Positions 51,764 to 60,892 are shown, numbered from the stretch's first letter. The stretch: 64,000 nucleotides of DNA from Bacillus sp. B-jedd (GCF_000821085.1 NZ_CCXR01000001.1:3121001-3185000), one strand, 5' to 3'. The notes: generated by a model from the sequence alone, not told the origin. Made by a program: numbers and translations.

Positions 51764-52831
51764 ATGAAAAATTTAGTTATCCTGGGAGGGGGATACGGCG
51801 GTATGAGGCTGCTTGACGAGCTTCTTCCCGACCATCTTCCAGCAGATGTCTCGGCCACTCTTATTGACCGGGTTCCTTATCACGGCCTTAAAACTGAATA
51901 TTACGCGCTTGCCGCCGGGACTGTTTCCGACCGTGAGCTAAGGGTTGACTTCCCAACACATCCACGCCTGACAGTCCGTTATGGTGATGTGAAAGGAATT
52001 GATCTCAATGGCAAGACCGTTGATTTACACGGCGGTGAAAAAATTGAATACGATATTCTAGTAATCGGCCTTGGCTGTGAAGACAAGTATCACAATGTTC
52101 CAGGCTCAGATCAGTACACTCTCAGCATCCAAAGCATCGGGAAATCCCGGGAAACCTACCAGACTTTAAGCAACCTCAATCCTGGCTCTACTGTGGGCAT
52201 CGTCGGCGCCGGACTCAGCGGAGTTGAACTTGCCAGTGAATTGAGCGAGAGCAGGCCAGATCTGAATGTAAAACTGTTTGACAGAGGCGCCCATATCCTG
52301 TCCGACTTCCCCGACAGGCTCAGCCAGTATGTCGAGGACTGGTTCCTGCGGCACCGAGTGGAAATAGTCAACAATTCCAATATTACTAGGGTAGAAGAAA
52401 ATGTCCTTTATAATCATGATGAACCTGTCCATTGCGATGCCATCGTCTGGACCGCGGGCATTCAGGCCAGCAAGATTGTCCGGGATCTTGATGTTGAAAA
52501 AGATTCACTTGGCAGGCTGAAAGTGACACCTCACCATCATCTTCCAAATGATGAAAACGTCTTTGTTGTCGGCGATTGCGCGAGCCTACCGCATGCACCG
52601 AGCGCCCAGCTCGCCGAAGGACAGGCGGAGCAGATCGCCGAAGTTATGCGGAAAAGATGGAAAGGTGAACCTCTTCCGGAAACCTTGCCGCCAATCAAGC
52701 TGAAGGGCGTCCTCGGCTCGCTCGGCAAAAAGCAGGGATTCGGCATGATGGCCGAGCATGCCATCACCGGCCGGGTCGCAAGGCTATTGAAGTCTGGTGT
52801 ATTATGGTTATATAAATACCATAAAGGCTGA
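51764..52831 (+). CDS. yutJ: NADH dehydrogenase-like flavoprotein YutJ
   Basis: 355 residues: FAD motif NLVILGGGYGGMRLLDELL, NAD motif STVGIVGAGLSGVELASEL, and DENVFVVGDCASL at the C-terminal FAD site. Same family as YumB but diverged; electron acceptor unknown. Start at 51764 with AAAAGGGGAATTTTTT upstream; earlier in-frame starts have no site. Confidence 0.9.
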   Translation: MKNLVILGGGYGGMRLLDELLPDHLPADVSATLIDRVPYHGLKTEYYALAAGTVSDRELRVDFPTHPRLTVRYGDVKGIDLNGKTVDLHGGEKIEYDILVIGLGCEDKYHNVPGSDQYTLSIQSIGKSRETYQTLSNLNPGSTVGIVGAGLSGVELASELSESRPDLNVKLFDRGAHILSDFPDRLSQYVEDWFLRHRVEIVNNSNITRVEENVLYNHDEPVHCDAIVWTAGIQASKIVRDLDVEKDSLGRLKVTPHHHLPNDENVFVVGDCASLPHAPSAQLAEGQAEQIAEVMRKRWKGEPLPETLPPIKLKGVLGSLGKKQGFGMMAEHAITGRVARLLKSGVLWLYKYHKG

Positions 52832-52851
52832 TTCCTTCAGCCAGCTACAAA

Positions 52852-52900
52852 AAACCCCCTCTTCTGAAAGGCGCTGCCTGACAGAATGAGGGGATTTTTA
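52852..52900. terminator. Terminator between yutJ and the beta-phosphoglucomutase gene
   Basis: CCCCCTC..CTG/CAG..GAGGGG stem followed by ATTTTTATTTTTG. Confidence 0.75.
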
Positions 52901-52928
52901 TTTTTGTAAAAAAATCTCGTCCTTTAAT

Positions 52929-53606
52929 TTAGGACTCTACAGCTTTCCAATTAAAAAATGAAGCTTTTATTAATTCCCATTCAAGTTCACTCGTTGCTTT
53001 CAGCAAGTAATCGGCTTCCGTCAGGTTCTCGCCAACTCCAACGGCAAACATCCCCGCGGCCTTAATTGCCTGAACCCCCGCGGCGGCATCTTCAATGCCA
53101 ATTGAATTTGACGGGTTCGCCCCCAGCCCCTCGCATGCCGTGAGGAATATTTCTGGATCAGGTTTTGAATTAGCGATTTTGGCAGCATCCGCACAATAAT
53201 TGAATTCACCTTCAAGATTAAGGGCTTTTAAAACAGTATTGGCGTTTTTCGAGACGGAAGCGAGTCCAATAGGTATGCCCTCCGCTTTAATGGCCGTAAA
53301 AAGTTCCTGGATTCCCGGCAAAATATCCTTTGGGGACAGCTGTTTTAATAGTTCACAATAATGGCTGTTCTTCCTCTCTGCAAGTTCGGCCTTATCCGTA
53401 CTAGTAAAATCTTTCTGACGGTTTCCTTCTTTAAGAATCATCTCAAGGGAATCCATCCTGCTGATTCCCTTGAGATTTTCATTAAACTTCTCATCAAAGA
53501 AAATTCCCAAATCCTCAGCCAGCCCTTTCCAGGCCAGATAGTGATAATGGGCGGTATCAGTAATAATGCCATCCAAATCAAAAACGACTGCTTCTATCTT
53601 TCGCAT
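52929..53606 (-). CDS. pgmB: Beta-phosphoglucomutase (HAD family)
   Basis: 225 residues. HAD motif I is AVVFDLDGIITDTAHYHYLAWKGLA with both Asp present; the cap domain follows; motif III and IV are SKPDPEIFL and GIEDAAAGVQAIKAAGM. It converts beta-glucose-1-phosphate to glucose-6-phosphate in maltose or trehalose breakdown. No maltose phosphorylase gene lies next to it, so it is an orphan copy. Confidence 0.92.
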   Translation of the reverse strand: MRKIEAVVFDLDGIITDTAHYHYLAWKGLAEDLGIFFDEKFNENLKGISRMDSLEMILKEGNRQKDFTSTDKAELAERKNSHYCELLKQLSPKDILPGIQELFTAIKAEGIPIGLASVSKNANTVLKALNLEGEFNYCADAAKIANSKPDPEIFLTACEGLGANPSNSIGIEDAAAGVQAIKAAGMFAVGVGENLTEADYLLKATSELEWELIKASFFNWKAVES

Positions 53607-53666
53607 TTTTCCCTATCCCCTTAATAAATGATTGCCAACCAACTGAAAGTATATCTTACCGTCCTG

Positions 53667-53993
53667 CTATTCGGCCTTATACCCATGTTTTTCTAGCTCG
53701 GCAAAAATGGTCTTCAGGCGCGGGTTTCCCTCTCCTACTACCGTTTCATCAATCAAAACGACCGGATAAAACATATCTTCTTCAATGACACGCTCGGCAA
53801 ATTCTTGTTTTTCCTCTTCTGCCGGAGGGTTGTAAATATCAACATATGTTATATCGAATGGCTGATCGGGAAATTTCCTGCTGACTGCTGCCTCGAGCCA
53901 TTCATATGTTTCCTTTGACGACGGCAAATTCACACAGCTTGGACAAAGCTGCTCCGCCCCATAAACAATAATCTCAACTTTCTTGTGGCCCAT
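53667..53993 (-). CDS. yuzD: YuzD-like DUF1462 protein
   Basis: 108 residues with GAEQLCPSCVNLPSSKETYEW, a CxxC at the start of a thioredoxin-like fold. It probably handles thiols or a metal. Start at 53993 after GGGGGGAACGGGA; an earlier in-frame start at 54029 is not needed. Divergent from yutI. Confidence 0.88.
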   Translation of the reverse strand: MGHKKVEIIVYGAEQLCPSCVNLPSSKETYEWLEAAVSRKFPDQPFDITYVDIYNPPAEEEKQEFAERVIEEDMFYPVVLIDETVVGEGNPRLKTIFAELEKHGYKAE

Positions 53994-54135
53994 TCCCGTT
54001 CCCCCCTGTTCAATTTTCGTGAATTTCACTGATATTTTAACAAAATAGCCTTATAACTAGAGATTTCCTGTCTTGAAGAATGGATTTTTATCCCCTCTCA
54101 GATTATAATGGATAGTATGAAAGGAGTCGATTTTC

Positions 54136-54372
54136 ATGACAGAACAAGAAATGTTTTCACAGGTCCAGGAAGTATTAGATAAATTACGCCCGTTTCTTCT
54201 TCGTGATGGCGGCGATTGCGAATTAGTCGATGTCGAAGATGGCATTGTAAAACTCCGCCTGCTAGGTGCTTGCGGCAGCTGCCCAAGCTCGACAATCACT
54301 CTTAAAGCAGGGATCGAACGCGCGCTTCTTGAGGAAGTCCCTGGCGTTGTAGAAGTAGAACAGGTATTTTAA
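54136..54372 (+). CDS. yutI: NifU-like Fe-S scaffold/carrier, YutI
   Basis: 78 residues of the NifU C-terminal domain: [17 protein letters not shown] and the cluster-binding [19 protein letters not shown]. It assembles or transfers [4Fe-4S] clusters. AAAGGAGTCGATTTTC precedes the ATG. Monocistronic with its own terminator. Confidence 0.94.
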   Translation: MTEQEMFSQVQEVLDKLRPFLLRDGGDCELVDVEDGIVKLRLLGACGSCPSSTITLKAGIERALLEEVPGVVEVEQVF

Positions 54373-54383
54373 TATTGAAGAGT

Positions 54384-54417
54384 AAAGCGATTGCCTGCTG
54401 GGGCAATCGCTTTTTTA
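54384..54417 (+). terminator. Terminator after yutI
   Basis: AAAGCGATTGCC/GGCAATCGCTTTTTT stem. Confidence 0.9.
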
Positions 54418-54437
54418 TCGTGATAAATCACATGGAG

Positions 54438-55421
54438 TTAAGCCTTCTGCCAGTCTTTATTTACAATTGTTTTTGGCGCTTCACCCGATAGGACGAGGTC
54501 GATATTGTCGGCGCAAAGCTTCATCATCGACATTCTGGTTTCAATACTCGAGCTGCCGATATGCGGGATTGCTGTAACATTTTTAAGCTTCAGAAGAGGA
54601 TGGCCCGCACTGATTGGCTCCCTTTCAAAAACATCCAGTCCCGCACCGGCGATATCCCCCTCCGAAAGGGCTTCATACAGTGCCTGTTCGTCTACAACAG
54701 GTCCGCGGGCCGCATTTACAAAAATTGCCGTCTTTTTCATTTTCCTGAAAACGTCCCGTGTGAACAGCCCCCTCGTTTCATTGGTGAGCGGCGTCAGACA
54801 GACGATGAAATCCGATTCTGTTACTAGTTCCTCGAAGGATACATACTGTGCCCCGATTGCCTCTTCCACTTCTATTTTGCGGGATCTATTGTGGTAAAGA
54901 ATGTTCATATCGAACCCGGTCGCGCGTTTCGCAACTGTCGCGCCGATTTTTCCCATGCCGACAATCCCGATTGTTTTATGATGGATGTCCTGGCCTGCAA
55001 GGAGCAGCGGGCTCCAGCTCTTCCATTTGTCTTCCTTAATCAGTTCAGCTGCCTCGACAAGCCTTCTTGCTGCTGCCATCATGAGTGCGAAGGTGAGGTC
55101 TGCTGTTGTATCGGTCAATACATCAGGCGTATTGCAGACAGCAATTCCTTTCCCGCTTGCAGCCGGGACATCGATATTGTCATATCCGACAGCTAGATTG
55201 GCCACCACCTTCAGTTTCGCGCCCTCATTTAAAACGGTTTCATCAATCGGATCGGAAAGCATGGTTAAAAGCGCATCCGCTTTTCCTGCCTCCTCCAGCA
55301 GCCGTTCCTTTGATACTGGGATGTCTTCTTTGTCCCACATTTCGACATCATATTTTTCCTTCAGGCCTTCAATCACCTCTTCGGGCAACTTTCTTGTAAT
55401 GAATATGTATGGCTTCAACAT
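54438..55421 (-). CDS. D-2-hydroxyacid dehydrogenase (glyoxylate/hydroxypyruvate reductase-like)
   Basis: 327 residues. NAD fold IGIVGMGKIGATVAKRATGF; catalytic Arg in VNAARGPVVDEQAL; Glu and His in DVFEREPISAGHPLLKLKNVTAIPHIGSS. It reduces glyoxylate or hydroxypyruvate with NAD(P)H, or acts on D-glycerate. ATG at 55421 after GGGAGGGGAAA. Confidence 0.9.
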   Translation of the reverse strand: MLKPYIFITRKLPEEVIEGLKEKYDVEMWDKEDIPVSKERLLEEAGKADALLTMLSDPIDETVLNEGAKLKVVANLAVGYDNIDVPAASGKGIAVCNTPDVLTDTTADLTFALMMAAARRLVEAAELIKEDKWKSWSPLLLAGQDIHHKTIGIVGMGKIGATVAKRATGFDMNILYHNRSRKIEVEEAIGAQYVSFEELVTESDFIVCLTPLTNETRGLFTRDVFRKMKKTAIFVNAARGPVVDEQALYEALSEGDIAGAGLDVFEREPISAGHPLLKLKNVTAIPHIGSSSIETRMSMMKLCADNIDLVLSGEAPKTIVNKDWQKA

Positions 55422-55440
55422 TTTCCCCTCCCATAAAAAT

Positions 55441-55482
55441 AAACCCTTCATAATTGTATAGTATCACAATTATGAAGGGTTT
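55441..55482 (-). terminator. Perfect 17-bp inverted repeat, terminator after yutH
   Basis: AAACCCTTCATAATTGT and its exact complement flank an 8-base loop; TTTATTTTTA follows on the minus strand. It sits between the yutH stop (55542) and the next start (55421). Confidence 0.75.
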
Positions 55483-55541
55483 GGAGGAATTTGCTAACAC
55501 TGCCTGAATGCTGGGAGAACAGCTGATACTCTATACCTGAT

Positions 55542-56546
55542 TTAGCGGAAAAGCCACTCGGGCTTTGGCAGAGCCGTTTGGATGGAAGGTTCGGCAAGTG
55601 AAAGAAAGCCCGTTGCAAACTTCTCAAAATCCCCGGTATATTTCAGGATATCTGTAAGCTGTTCTTCCAGCATTTTTTGTTCGGATTCCCGCGCGGCATT
55701 GTAGTATGACTCAACGGTTTCTAGATAATGGAGCGGGAATAAAAGCCTTGCATACAGGAGGCGCCAAGAGAACGGCGACAGTCTTGCCACTTCTCCATAT
55801 TCCGCGAAAAATTGCGCTATTTCCGTTCCATACGTGCCTCTGTTCCTGAAGTAGGTGTACCTCGCCCAGTCCGCCAGATCCCTGCTGCGATGGTCAAAAA
55901 CCCAGTCCATCGGATTTTTTATAATATACTGCCTTCCCCAGGCATTTCCGGTAAAGCGCTCATGGCAAACTGTTCCGCTGTCCGGCTCTGCCGGCTCTCC
56001 GTCAATTTCCGTATCGACTAGGTATTGGATAGCATTTTCAGCAAGGCCGGCATAGTAAGGAAAGGATTCAACGAACAGCCGCTCGAATTCGTCCGCTGGA
56101 GGCTGAAAAATCCGCTCCGACCAAACCCGCTCCATCTGGTCGAGCCTCGTTTCCCATAATTGCTTCCATTGGCCAATCCGCGCGGCCTTTTCTACCTTGA
56201 AAGGAACCATTTTTCCTCTTTCATGGAATTTGGCCAGTTTTCTACCCAGCTTCACTTTCTTTCTTGATTCAATCGTGCCGCAGGCCATTAAGCAAAATTT
56301 CCGTCCCTCCCACTGTCCGATGATACTGCCGCTTTGGGTTGGTAAAACTGCCGGAACATTCCGGTCGCCATAAGCGGATAAATGGGCAGCTATTTTTTGC
56401 AGCTCTGCGGCCTCTTCCTCATCTTTAGCTCCCGGGTTCGCAAGAAAATAATAAAAACCATTTCCCCTGACAGCCTCATAGGATTCAAGCCGTAAATATT
56501 CACCCGTTTTAATACCATAAACATTTTCAAGTATTTCACCAAGCAT
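55542..56546 (-). CDS. yutH: YutH, CotS-family spore coat protein
   Basis: 334 residues. The layout is that of the CotS/YutH group, which has a degenerate aminoglycoside-phosphotransferase (kinase) fold: GRKLAKFHERG in the middle and VCHERFTGNAWGRQYIIKNPMDWVFDH, where the usual catalytic HxD is changed to HER and the metal Asp appears as VFDHRSRD. The protein is associated with the spore coat. Start ATG at 56546 with GCGGGTGGTTGC upstream; upstream in-frame codons have no site. Confidence 0.85.
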   Translation of the reverse strand: MLGEILENVYGIKTGEYLRLESYEAVRGNGFYYFLANPGAKDEEEAAELQKIAAHLSAYGDRNVPAVLPTQSGSIIGQWEGRKFCLMACGTIESRKKVKLGRKLAKFHERGKMVPFKVEKAARIGQWKQLWETRLDQMERVWSERIFQPPADEFERLFVESFPYYAGLAENAIQYLVDTEIDGEPAEPDSGTVCHERFTGNAWGRQYIIKNPMDWVFDHRSRDLADWARYTYFRNRGTYGTEIAQFFAEYGEVARLSPFSWRLLYARLLFPLHYLETVESYYNAARESEQKMLEEQLTDILKYTGDFEKFATGFLSLAEPSIQTALPKPEWLFR

Positions 56547-56736
56547 GCAACCACCCGCTTTCATACAGTCCCCTATTGAAGTATATGACCGCCCAGGAAA
56601 AACTTGTTGTCGCATAAAGCGGGACAAGTTGATTTTGCAAAATCAGCGGGATGAATACGGCAAAAATGTAAAACCTAAAACGAATTGTGATTCCAACTAT
56701 AGCGCTCCTTTTTTAAAGCACAGGTATTCTAAATGA

Positions 56737-56890
56737 AGTTAATTGGAACGGAGGGGACTGACTCCGGCGGGATGAAGCGGCACGTGGAGACCCCACAGGC
56801 GTCTAGGACGCCGAGGAGGCTCCACGGTCCGCCCCGCGGAAAGCATGTCCCCAGAGTGGAAATTAACATTCTAGGATAACATAACCTTTT
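56737..56890. repeat. GC-rich dispersed repeat, compact copy
   Basis: About 150 bases that begin with TTAATTGGAACGGAGGGGAC and end with GTCCCCAGAGTGGAAATTAA and a TTATCC-like edge in reverse. The middle (GGCGTCTAGGACGCC, flanked by CGTGGAG/CTCCACG) folds back on itself, so the whole element can form a long imperfect hairpin. It fills most of the 56547-56995 gap. The skeleton is the reverse of the 24.0 kb copy without its two insertions. Confidence 0.8.
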
Positions 56891-56995
56891 TTAAAAAAAG
56901 ACTGCCTCCAGAATTGTTCCATTCAGTAAGTTCAGGCATAATTTAATGAAATAGGGTATATAAATAGTGAATAATCCGGGAAAGGTGACAAGTCC

Positions 56996-57493
56996 ATGTC
57001 TGAGAAAAAAGTCAATTTAACCGAAACAACCGCCCGCCGCTGGCTGAAGGAGCGGGGAGTCGAGGTGCAGGATATTGCCGACCTCGTCTACTTTTTGCAG
57101 CAAAAATATCACGAAAACCTGAAAATTGAGGATTGCCTGGAAAACGTCGAGCGCGTCCTTTCCAAACGCGAAGTCCAAAACGCAATCATTACCGGTATCC
57201 AACTTGATATGCTCGCGGAAAAAGGGTTGCTCGAGGAACCGCTTCTGTCCATTATCAAAACCGATGAAAGCCTGTATGGTGTGGATGAAGTGCTGGCATT
57301 TTCGATTGTCAATGTGTATGGTTCGATCGGGTTTACGAACTATGGTTATATCGATAAGCAAAAACCAGGTATTTTAAGGCGCCTAAACGATAAATCGACC
57401 GGAGAAGTCCATACCTTCCTGGATGATATCGTCGGGGCCGTTGCTGCTGCTGCTTCAAGCCGGCTGGCCCACCGCGCCGAGAACGTGGAATAA
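56996..57493 (+). CDS. yutG: YutG, phosphatidylglycerophosphatase A-like protein
   Basis: 165 residues with the PgpA-like core YGVDEVLAFSIVNVYGSIGFTNYGYIDK and HTFLDDIVGAVAAAASSRL, without the usual membrane helices. This fits the YutG family. Its substrate is not established; a phospholipid headgroup phosphatase role is only suggested by homology. AAAGGTGACAAGTCC precedes the ATG. Terminator downstream. Confidence 0.85.
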   Translation: MSEKKVNLTETTARRWLKERGVEVQDIADLVYFLQQKYHENLKIEDCLENVERVLSKREVQNAIITGIQLDMLAEKGLLEEPLLSIIKTDESLYGVDEVLAFSIVNVYGSIGFTNYGYIDKQKPGILRRLNDKSTGEVHTFLDDIVGAVAAAASSRLAHRAENVE

Positions 57494-57528
57494 CGGCCGG
57501 CAGCACCCCTTTTAATTGTTTAATTAAA

Positions 57529-57574
57529 AAATCCCCCAGGCTGTCCTTCTTATCATGACCGCCTGGGGGATTTA
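57529..57574. terminator. Terminator after yutG
   Basis: AAATCCCCCAGG...CCTGGGGGATTT stem with TTAATTTTC behind it. Confidence 0.8.
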
Positions 57575-57637
57575 ATTTTCTTTGTCTCGAAGCTTCTGCC
57601 GAAATCGGTTCAAATGAACAATTTTGCAAAAACTGCC

Positions 57638-58402
57638 CTACACTTCCCATTCATCGAGCGAATCAATCGCATAGGTTGGTTTCTTCTCATAAGTATCCAT
57701 CATCGCCCTGGTCGTGACGCCCGTATGGACGAGGAGCGTATCCATGCCGGCATTCATGCCAGCAAGGATATCCGTATCATAATAGTCACCGACCATAAGC
57801 GTTTCTTCCTTCGCCGTGCCAAGCACTTCTAGCGCCTGCTGCATAATGATAGCTTCCGGCTTCCCGATGAACACAGGAAGCACCTGAGTAGAAACGGCCA
57901 CTACCGATGTAATCGAGCCGTTGCCCGGCAGAAGCCCCCGCTCGGTCGGAATGGCAATATCACCGTTAGTCGACAGGAAAACCGCGCCATTTCGGACAGC
58001 CAGGCAGGCAACAGCCAACTTTTCATACGTTACATCCCGGTCGAGCCCGACAACGACGAAATCAGCGTCCTCGGCTGCAGAAACGAGCCCCCGTTCCTCA
58101 AGTGCATACGCAAGCCCCTCTTCGCCAATCATACAAACCTTTGCGCCAGGCTTCTGCTCGGAAATATAGTTCGCGGTTGCCTGGCTTGTCGTGAACACTT
58201 GCGAACCCTCAGCCGGGATATCAAAGCTGCGCAGCTTTTCAGCTACCTGTTCGGGCCTTCGCGTGGAATTATTCGTCACAAACAAATATGGAATCCCCTT
58301 CGCTCTAAGCCTTTTGACAAAGTCCGACGCCGCTTCAATCCGCTCGGCCCCTTTATACATCGTTCCATCAAGGTCAATCAAATACCCTTTATACTCTTTC
58401 AA
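57638..58402 (-). CDS. yutF: HAD phosphatase, NagD/AraL-like (YutF)
   Basis: 254 residues from TTG at 58402 (GGAGTGATTGAA upstream), so that it begins MKEYKGYLIDLDGTMYKG, the HAD motif I. Further motifs are LFVTNNSTRRP and MVGDYYDTDILAGMNAGMDTL. It dephosphorylates small sugar or nucleotide phosphates in the cytosol. It fits YutF by length and position next to yutG and yutE. Confidence 0.9.
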   Translation of the reverse strand: MKEYKGYLIDLDGTMYKGAERIEAASDFVKRLRAKGIPYLFVTNNSTRRPEQVAEKLRSFDIPAEGSQVFTTSQATANYISEQKPGAKVCMIGEEGLAYALEERGLVSAAEDADFVVVGLDRDVTYEKLAVACLAVRNGAVFLSTNGDIAIPTERGLLPGNGSITSVVAVSTQVLPVFIGKPEAIIMQQALEVLGTAKEETLMVGDYYDTDILAGMNAGMDTLLVHTGVTTRAMMDTYEKKPTYAIDSLDEWEV

Positions 58403-58514
58403 TTCAATCACTCCTGGTCATTCAAGCTGCATTTCCTTATATTAAATTTCCCCTCAGGCGGGAGGATAAGCCCCTCATTTCTTTCAAAATAAAAAGCCGC
58501 GGAAGCGCAGCTTA

Positions 58515-58955
58515 TCAATGAGGTTTAAAGGCCGAAACCGGTCCCAGCTCGTTCGTAAGGTATGTCCGGACCAAACCTGGGAATTCGGAGATGCCACCAA
58601 GGATGGCGGTTAATTCCTCATGAAGGCCGCCATGGTCGATTTCAGTATAATCCTGGACGAGCTGTTTGCGCAGTGAAATGAGGATTTTTAGATCCTCCCC
58701 GGTCTTTTCGCCAATGACTTTTTCATCGAGAAGAATGTCAATGATATCCTCGTAGCTACCCGGGTCGCGCATAATGAATCCATCGATCATTGCATTGCCG
58801 ACATCCAAAACGGCTTCTGTCAGCATATGCGCAACCCGCTCAAGCGCGGCTTCTTCAATTGGCGATTCCCATTGCTGTTGGCTTTTGAACAGTTCTGTCT
58901 GCTGTTCAATATAACGGAGCCTTTGCTCCATGAGATTGCGGTCGACAAAATACAT
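58515..58955 (-). CDS. yutE: YutE-like DUF86 protein (HepT fold)
   Basis: 146 residues, all helical, with VGNAMIDGFIMRDPGSYEDI and ISLRKQLVQDYTEID. DUF86 proteins are HepT-type RNases paired with MntA nucleotidyltransferases; the RX4-6HXY motif of the active ones is seen here as R-KQLVQ-DY with Gln in place of His, and there is no MntA gene nearby. It is thus more likely a stand-alone, non-toxic relative. AGGGAAGTGTTCGT before the ATG. Confidence 0.85.
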   Translation of the reverse strand: MYFVDRNLMEQRLRYIEQQTELFKSQQQWESPIEEAALERVAHMLTEAVLDVGNAMIDGFIMRDPGSYEDIIDILLDEKVIGEKTGEDLKILISLRKQLVQDYTEIDHGGLHEELTAILGGISEFPGLVRTYLTNELGPVSAFKPH

Positions 58956-58967
58956 ACGAACACTTCC

Positions 58968-60269
58968 CTATGTAGCGATTTTTTTTGCAAGGATGGCCGG
59001 CTTTGCATAGAAATAGCCCTGTGCCAGGTCAACTTTGTTCCTCGTCAATACCAAGGCCTCTTCAGCGTTTTCAATGCCTTCGGCAACCACAAGCGAGCCT
59101 GCTTCCCTCGCAACGAGCAGCAGCCCCTTCAGCATCGATTCCTTCACGGAATTTTTATCGATGTTCTGGATGACGGAGCGGTCAATCTTGATGATGTCCG
59201 GCATCACTTCACTAATTGTATTCAAGCTGGCGTAACCGGAGCCGGTATCATCAACCGCGATTTTAAATCCCATCAGGCGGAGAACTTTAATATTGTATAT
59301 GAAGTCCCTCATATCCTCAATGGAATCCCGCTCTGTTATCTCAAATGTTATTTGCTTTGGTGATATGTTCTTATATTTGCCCATCAGCTTTTTCACATCG
59401 CGGATGAACTTTGCATTCCCCATTGTGAGCGGGGTGAAATTAATAAAGATATCCTGCGTGCATTCGCTTGCCTTTATTTGGTCAAGCGCTTTGTCGAGGA
59501 CGACCATTTCCAGTTCATATAGCTTGCCCGTTTGCCTTGCGACTGAAAAAAGCGTCAGCGGGTTTTCAAGCATCGTGCCGGCCGGTCCGCGTGTCAACAG
59601 CTCCCAGGCGCGAACTTCCCTTGTCGCGACATCAATGATCGGCTGCGCAAGCAGGAACAGCTCCCTTTGTGAAATGATTTTGCTCATGATGAACAGCAGC
59701 TCATTGAACTCGGACTCCACTCTTTTCTCCGCCATCGCCACAGCCTGCTGGTGTGCTTTCAGGACAGCTTCCTGGACGGAGTATGCCTTCTTCTCGACAA
59801 ACATATACCCGGTCTCAAGGACCATCTGCACGTCAGGAAATTCAGCGTGGATTTTTCTTCTCGCCTCCCCGGCAACCTTCCTCATCAGGCCATCTATTGC
59901 GGAAAGGCCACAGCGGTCGTGTCCTGTGCGGATGTAGAGCGAAAGGCCGTCCCCATAAAAATCATGGAGAGTGATGATTTCCTCGCTGCCCACTTCCATT
60001 TCTATCGAATGCTTGAACAATTGCTTGAACCGCCCCATGAATTTAGGGAATTTCACAGGTCCAAGAAAATCAGCAAGCTCTTTCATATTTTTTAGATTAA
60101 AGACAATAACGGCTGCCTCATGTCCATCATCGAAAGCTTTTCGGACTCCCTGGGCAACCGGATTCCTCAGGACAAATTGCGGAGGGAAAAATTTTATTGA
60201 GGACAGGGGAAGCACTATCTTGCCCCATTTCATAAGCTGTGCGGCTTTTACCACATACTGTCGGACCAT
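58968..60269 (-). CDS. EAL-domain protein with a degenerate GGDEF-like N-terminal part
   Basis: 433 residues if started at 60269. The N-terminal half looks like a GGDEF domain that has lost its signature (DFYGDGLSLYIR in its place). The C-terminal EAL domain has WELLTRGP for the EALxR motif, INFTP (Asn), FEITERD (Glu), VDDTGSGYASLN (Asp pair), DIIKIDRS (Lys), VAEGIEN (Glu) and QGYFYAKP, so metal and catalytic residues seem intact. It probably hydrolyses c-di-GMP or binds it. Starts at 60278 and 60269 both follow GGAGAGG; 60269 has the better spacing. It lies 12 bases upstream of yutE. Confidence 0.85.
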   Translation of the reverse strand: MVRQYVVKAAQLMKWGKIVLPLSSIKFFPPQFVLRNPVAQGVRKAFDDGHEAAVIVFNLKNMKELADFLGPVKFPKFMGRFKQLFKHSIEMEVGSEEIITLHDFYGDGLSLYIRTGHDRCGLSAIDGLMRKVAGEARRKIHAEFPDVQMVLETGYMFVEKKAYSVQEAVLKAHQQAVAMAEKRVESEFNELLFIMSKIISQRELFLLAQPIIDVATREVRAWELLTRGPAGTMLENPLTLFSVARQTGKLYELEMVVLDKALDQIKASECTQDIFINFTPLTMGNAKFIRDVKKLMGKYKNISPKQITFEITERDSIEDMRDFIYNIKVLRLMGFKIAVDDTGSGYASLNTISEVMPDIIKIDRSVIQNIDKNSVKESMLKGLLLVAREAGSLVVAEGIENAEEALVLTRNKVDLAQGYFYAKPAILAKKIAT

Positions 60270-60522
60270 TTCGTTCATTCCTCTCCGATGAGCCTGTAAT
60301 AGTATTGTAACACAATTTGCCAAATTTCGTGATTTTTCACTATCGTTTTTTTGAAAAGTTGTCGACATGCACTTCATACCAGAATTTTTGGTAAAATGGG
60401 GTGAGTATGAAAAAATTAGTGCCAAATATGATAAGGGATATTTTTGATTTTGGTCCTATATGGCGCCAGGGACTTTATGATAGGAATTTTCCTAAATAAA
60501 ATAGGCAAAAAGGAGCACGAAG

Positions 60523-60789
60523 ATGGCTGAACGGTTTTTCTTGTATGATGATACAGAGGTTTCAAAAACGAGGTTTGTCAGTTTTGTTGGTGAAAATAAT
60601 CGTTTTGATTTGGCGCTTGTACAGACGGGTAGGCATTACGGAAAGACACTGGTGCTCGATATGCAAGGCAGCCGCTTTGCGATTATCGGGGAGGATGATT
60701 TGAAGGAAGAAGGATATCTTGAGTTTGCTTTCAAGCTATCGGAGGAGGATGCCGAGGAACTGCGCTCCTTCCTGGTGGAAGTGATTTAG
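60523..60789 (+). CDS. DUF3055 family protein
   Basis: 88 residues with FFLYDDTEVSKTRFVSFVGE, HYGKTLVLDMQGSRFAIIGEDDL, the conserved elements of DUF3055; function unknown. AAAAGGAGCACGAAG before the ATG. It has a terminator shared with the convergent yutD. Confidence 0.85.
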   Translation: MAERFFLYDDTEVSKTRFVSFVGENNRFDLALVQTGRHYGKTLVLDMQGSRFAIIGEDDLKEEGYLEFAFKLSEEDAEELRSFLVEVI

Positions 60790-60849
60790 GAGCGAGACAG
60801 ATGGTGTAGACTGTAGACGGCGTTAGCCGGAATTCATTGAGCATTGTCG

Positions 60850-60884
60850 AAGGGGCAGCCGTTTTGCGGCTGCCCCTTCTTTTG
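60850..60884. terminator. Bidirectional terminator between the DUF3055 gene and yutD
   Basis: AAGGGGCAGCCG/CGGCTGCCCCTT stem with CTTTTG behind it. Confidence 0.9.
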
Positions 60885-60892
60885 CAAAAAAA

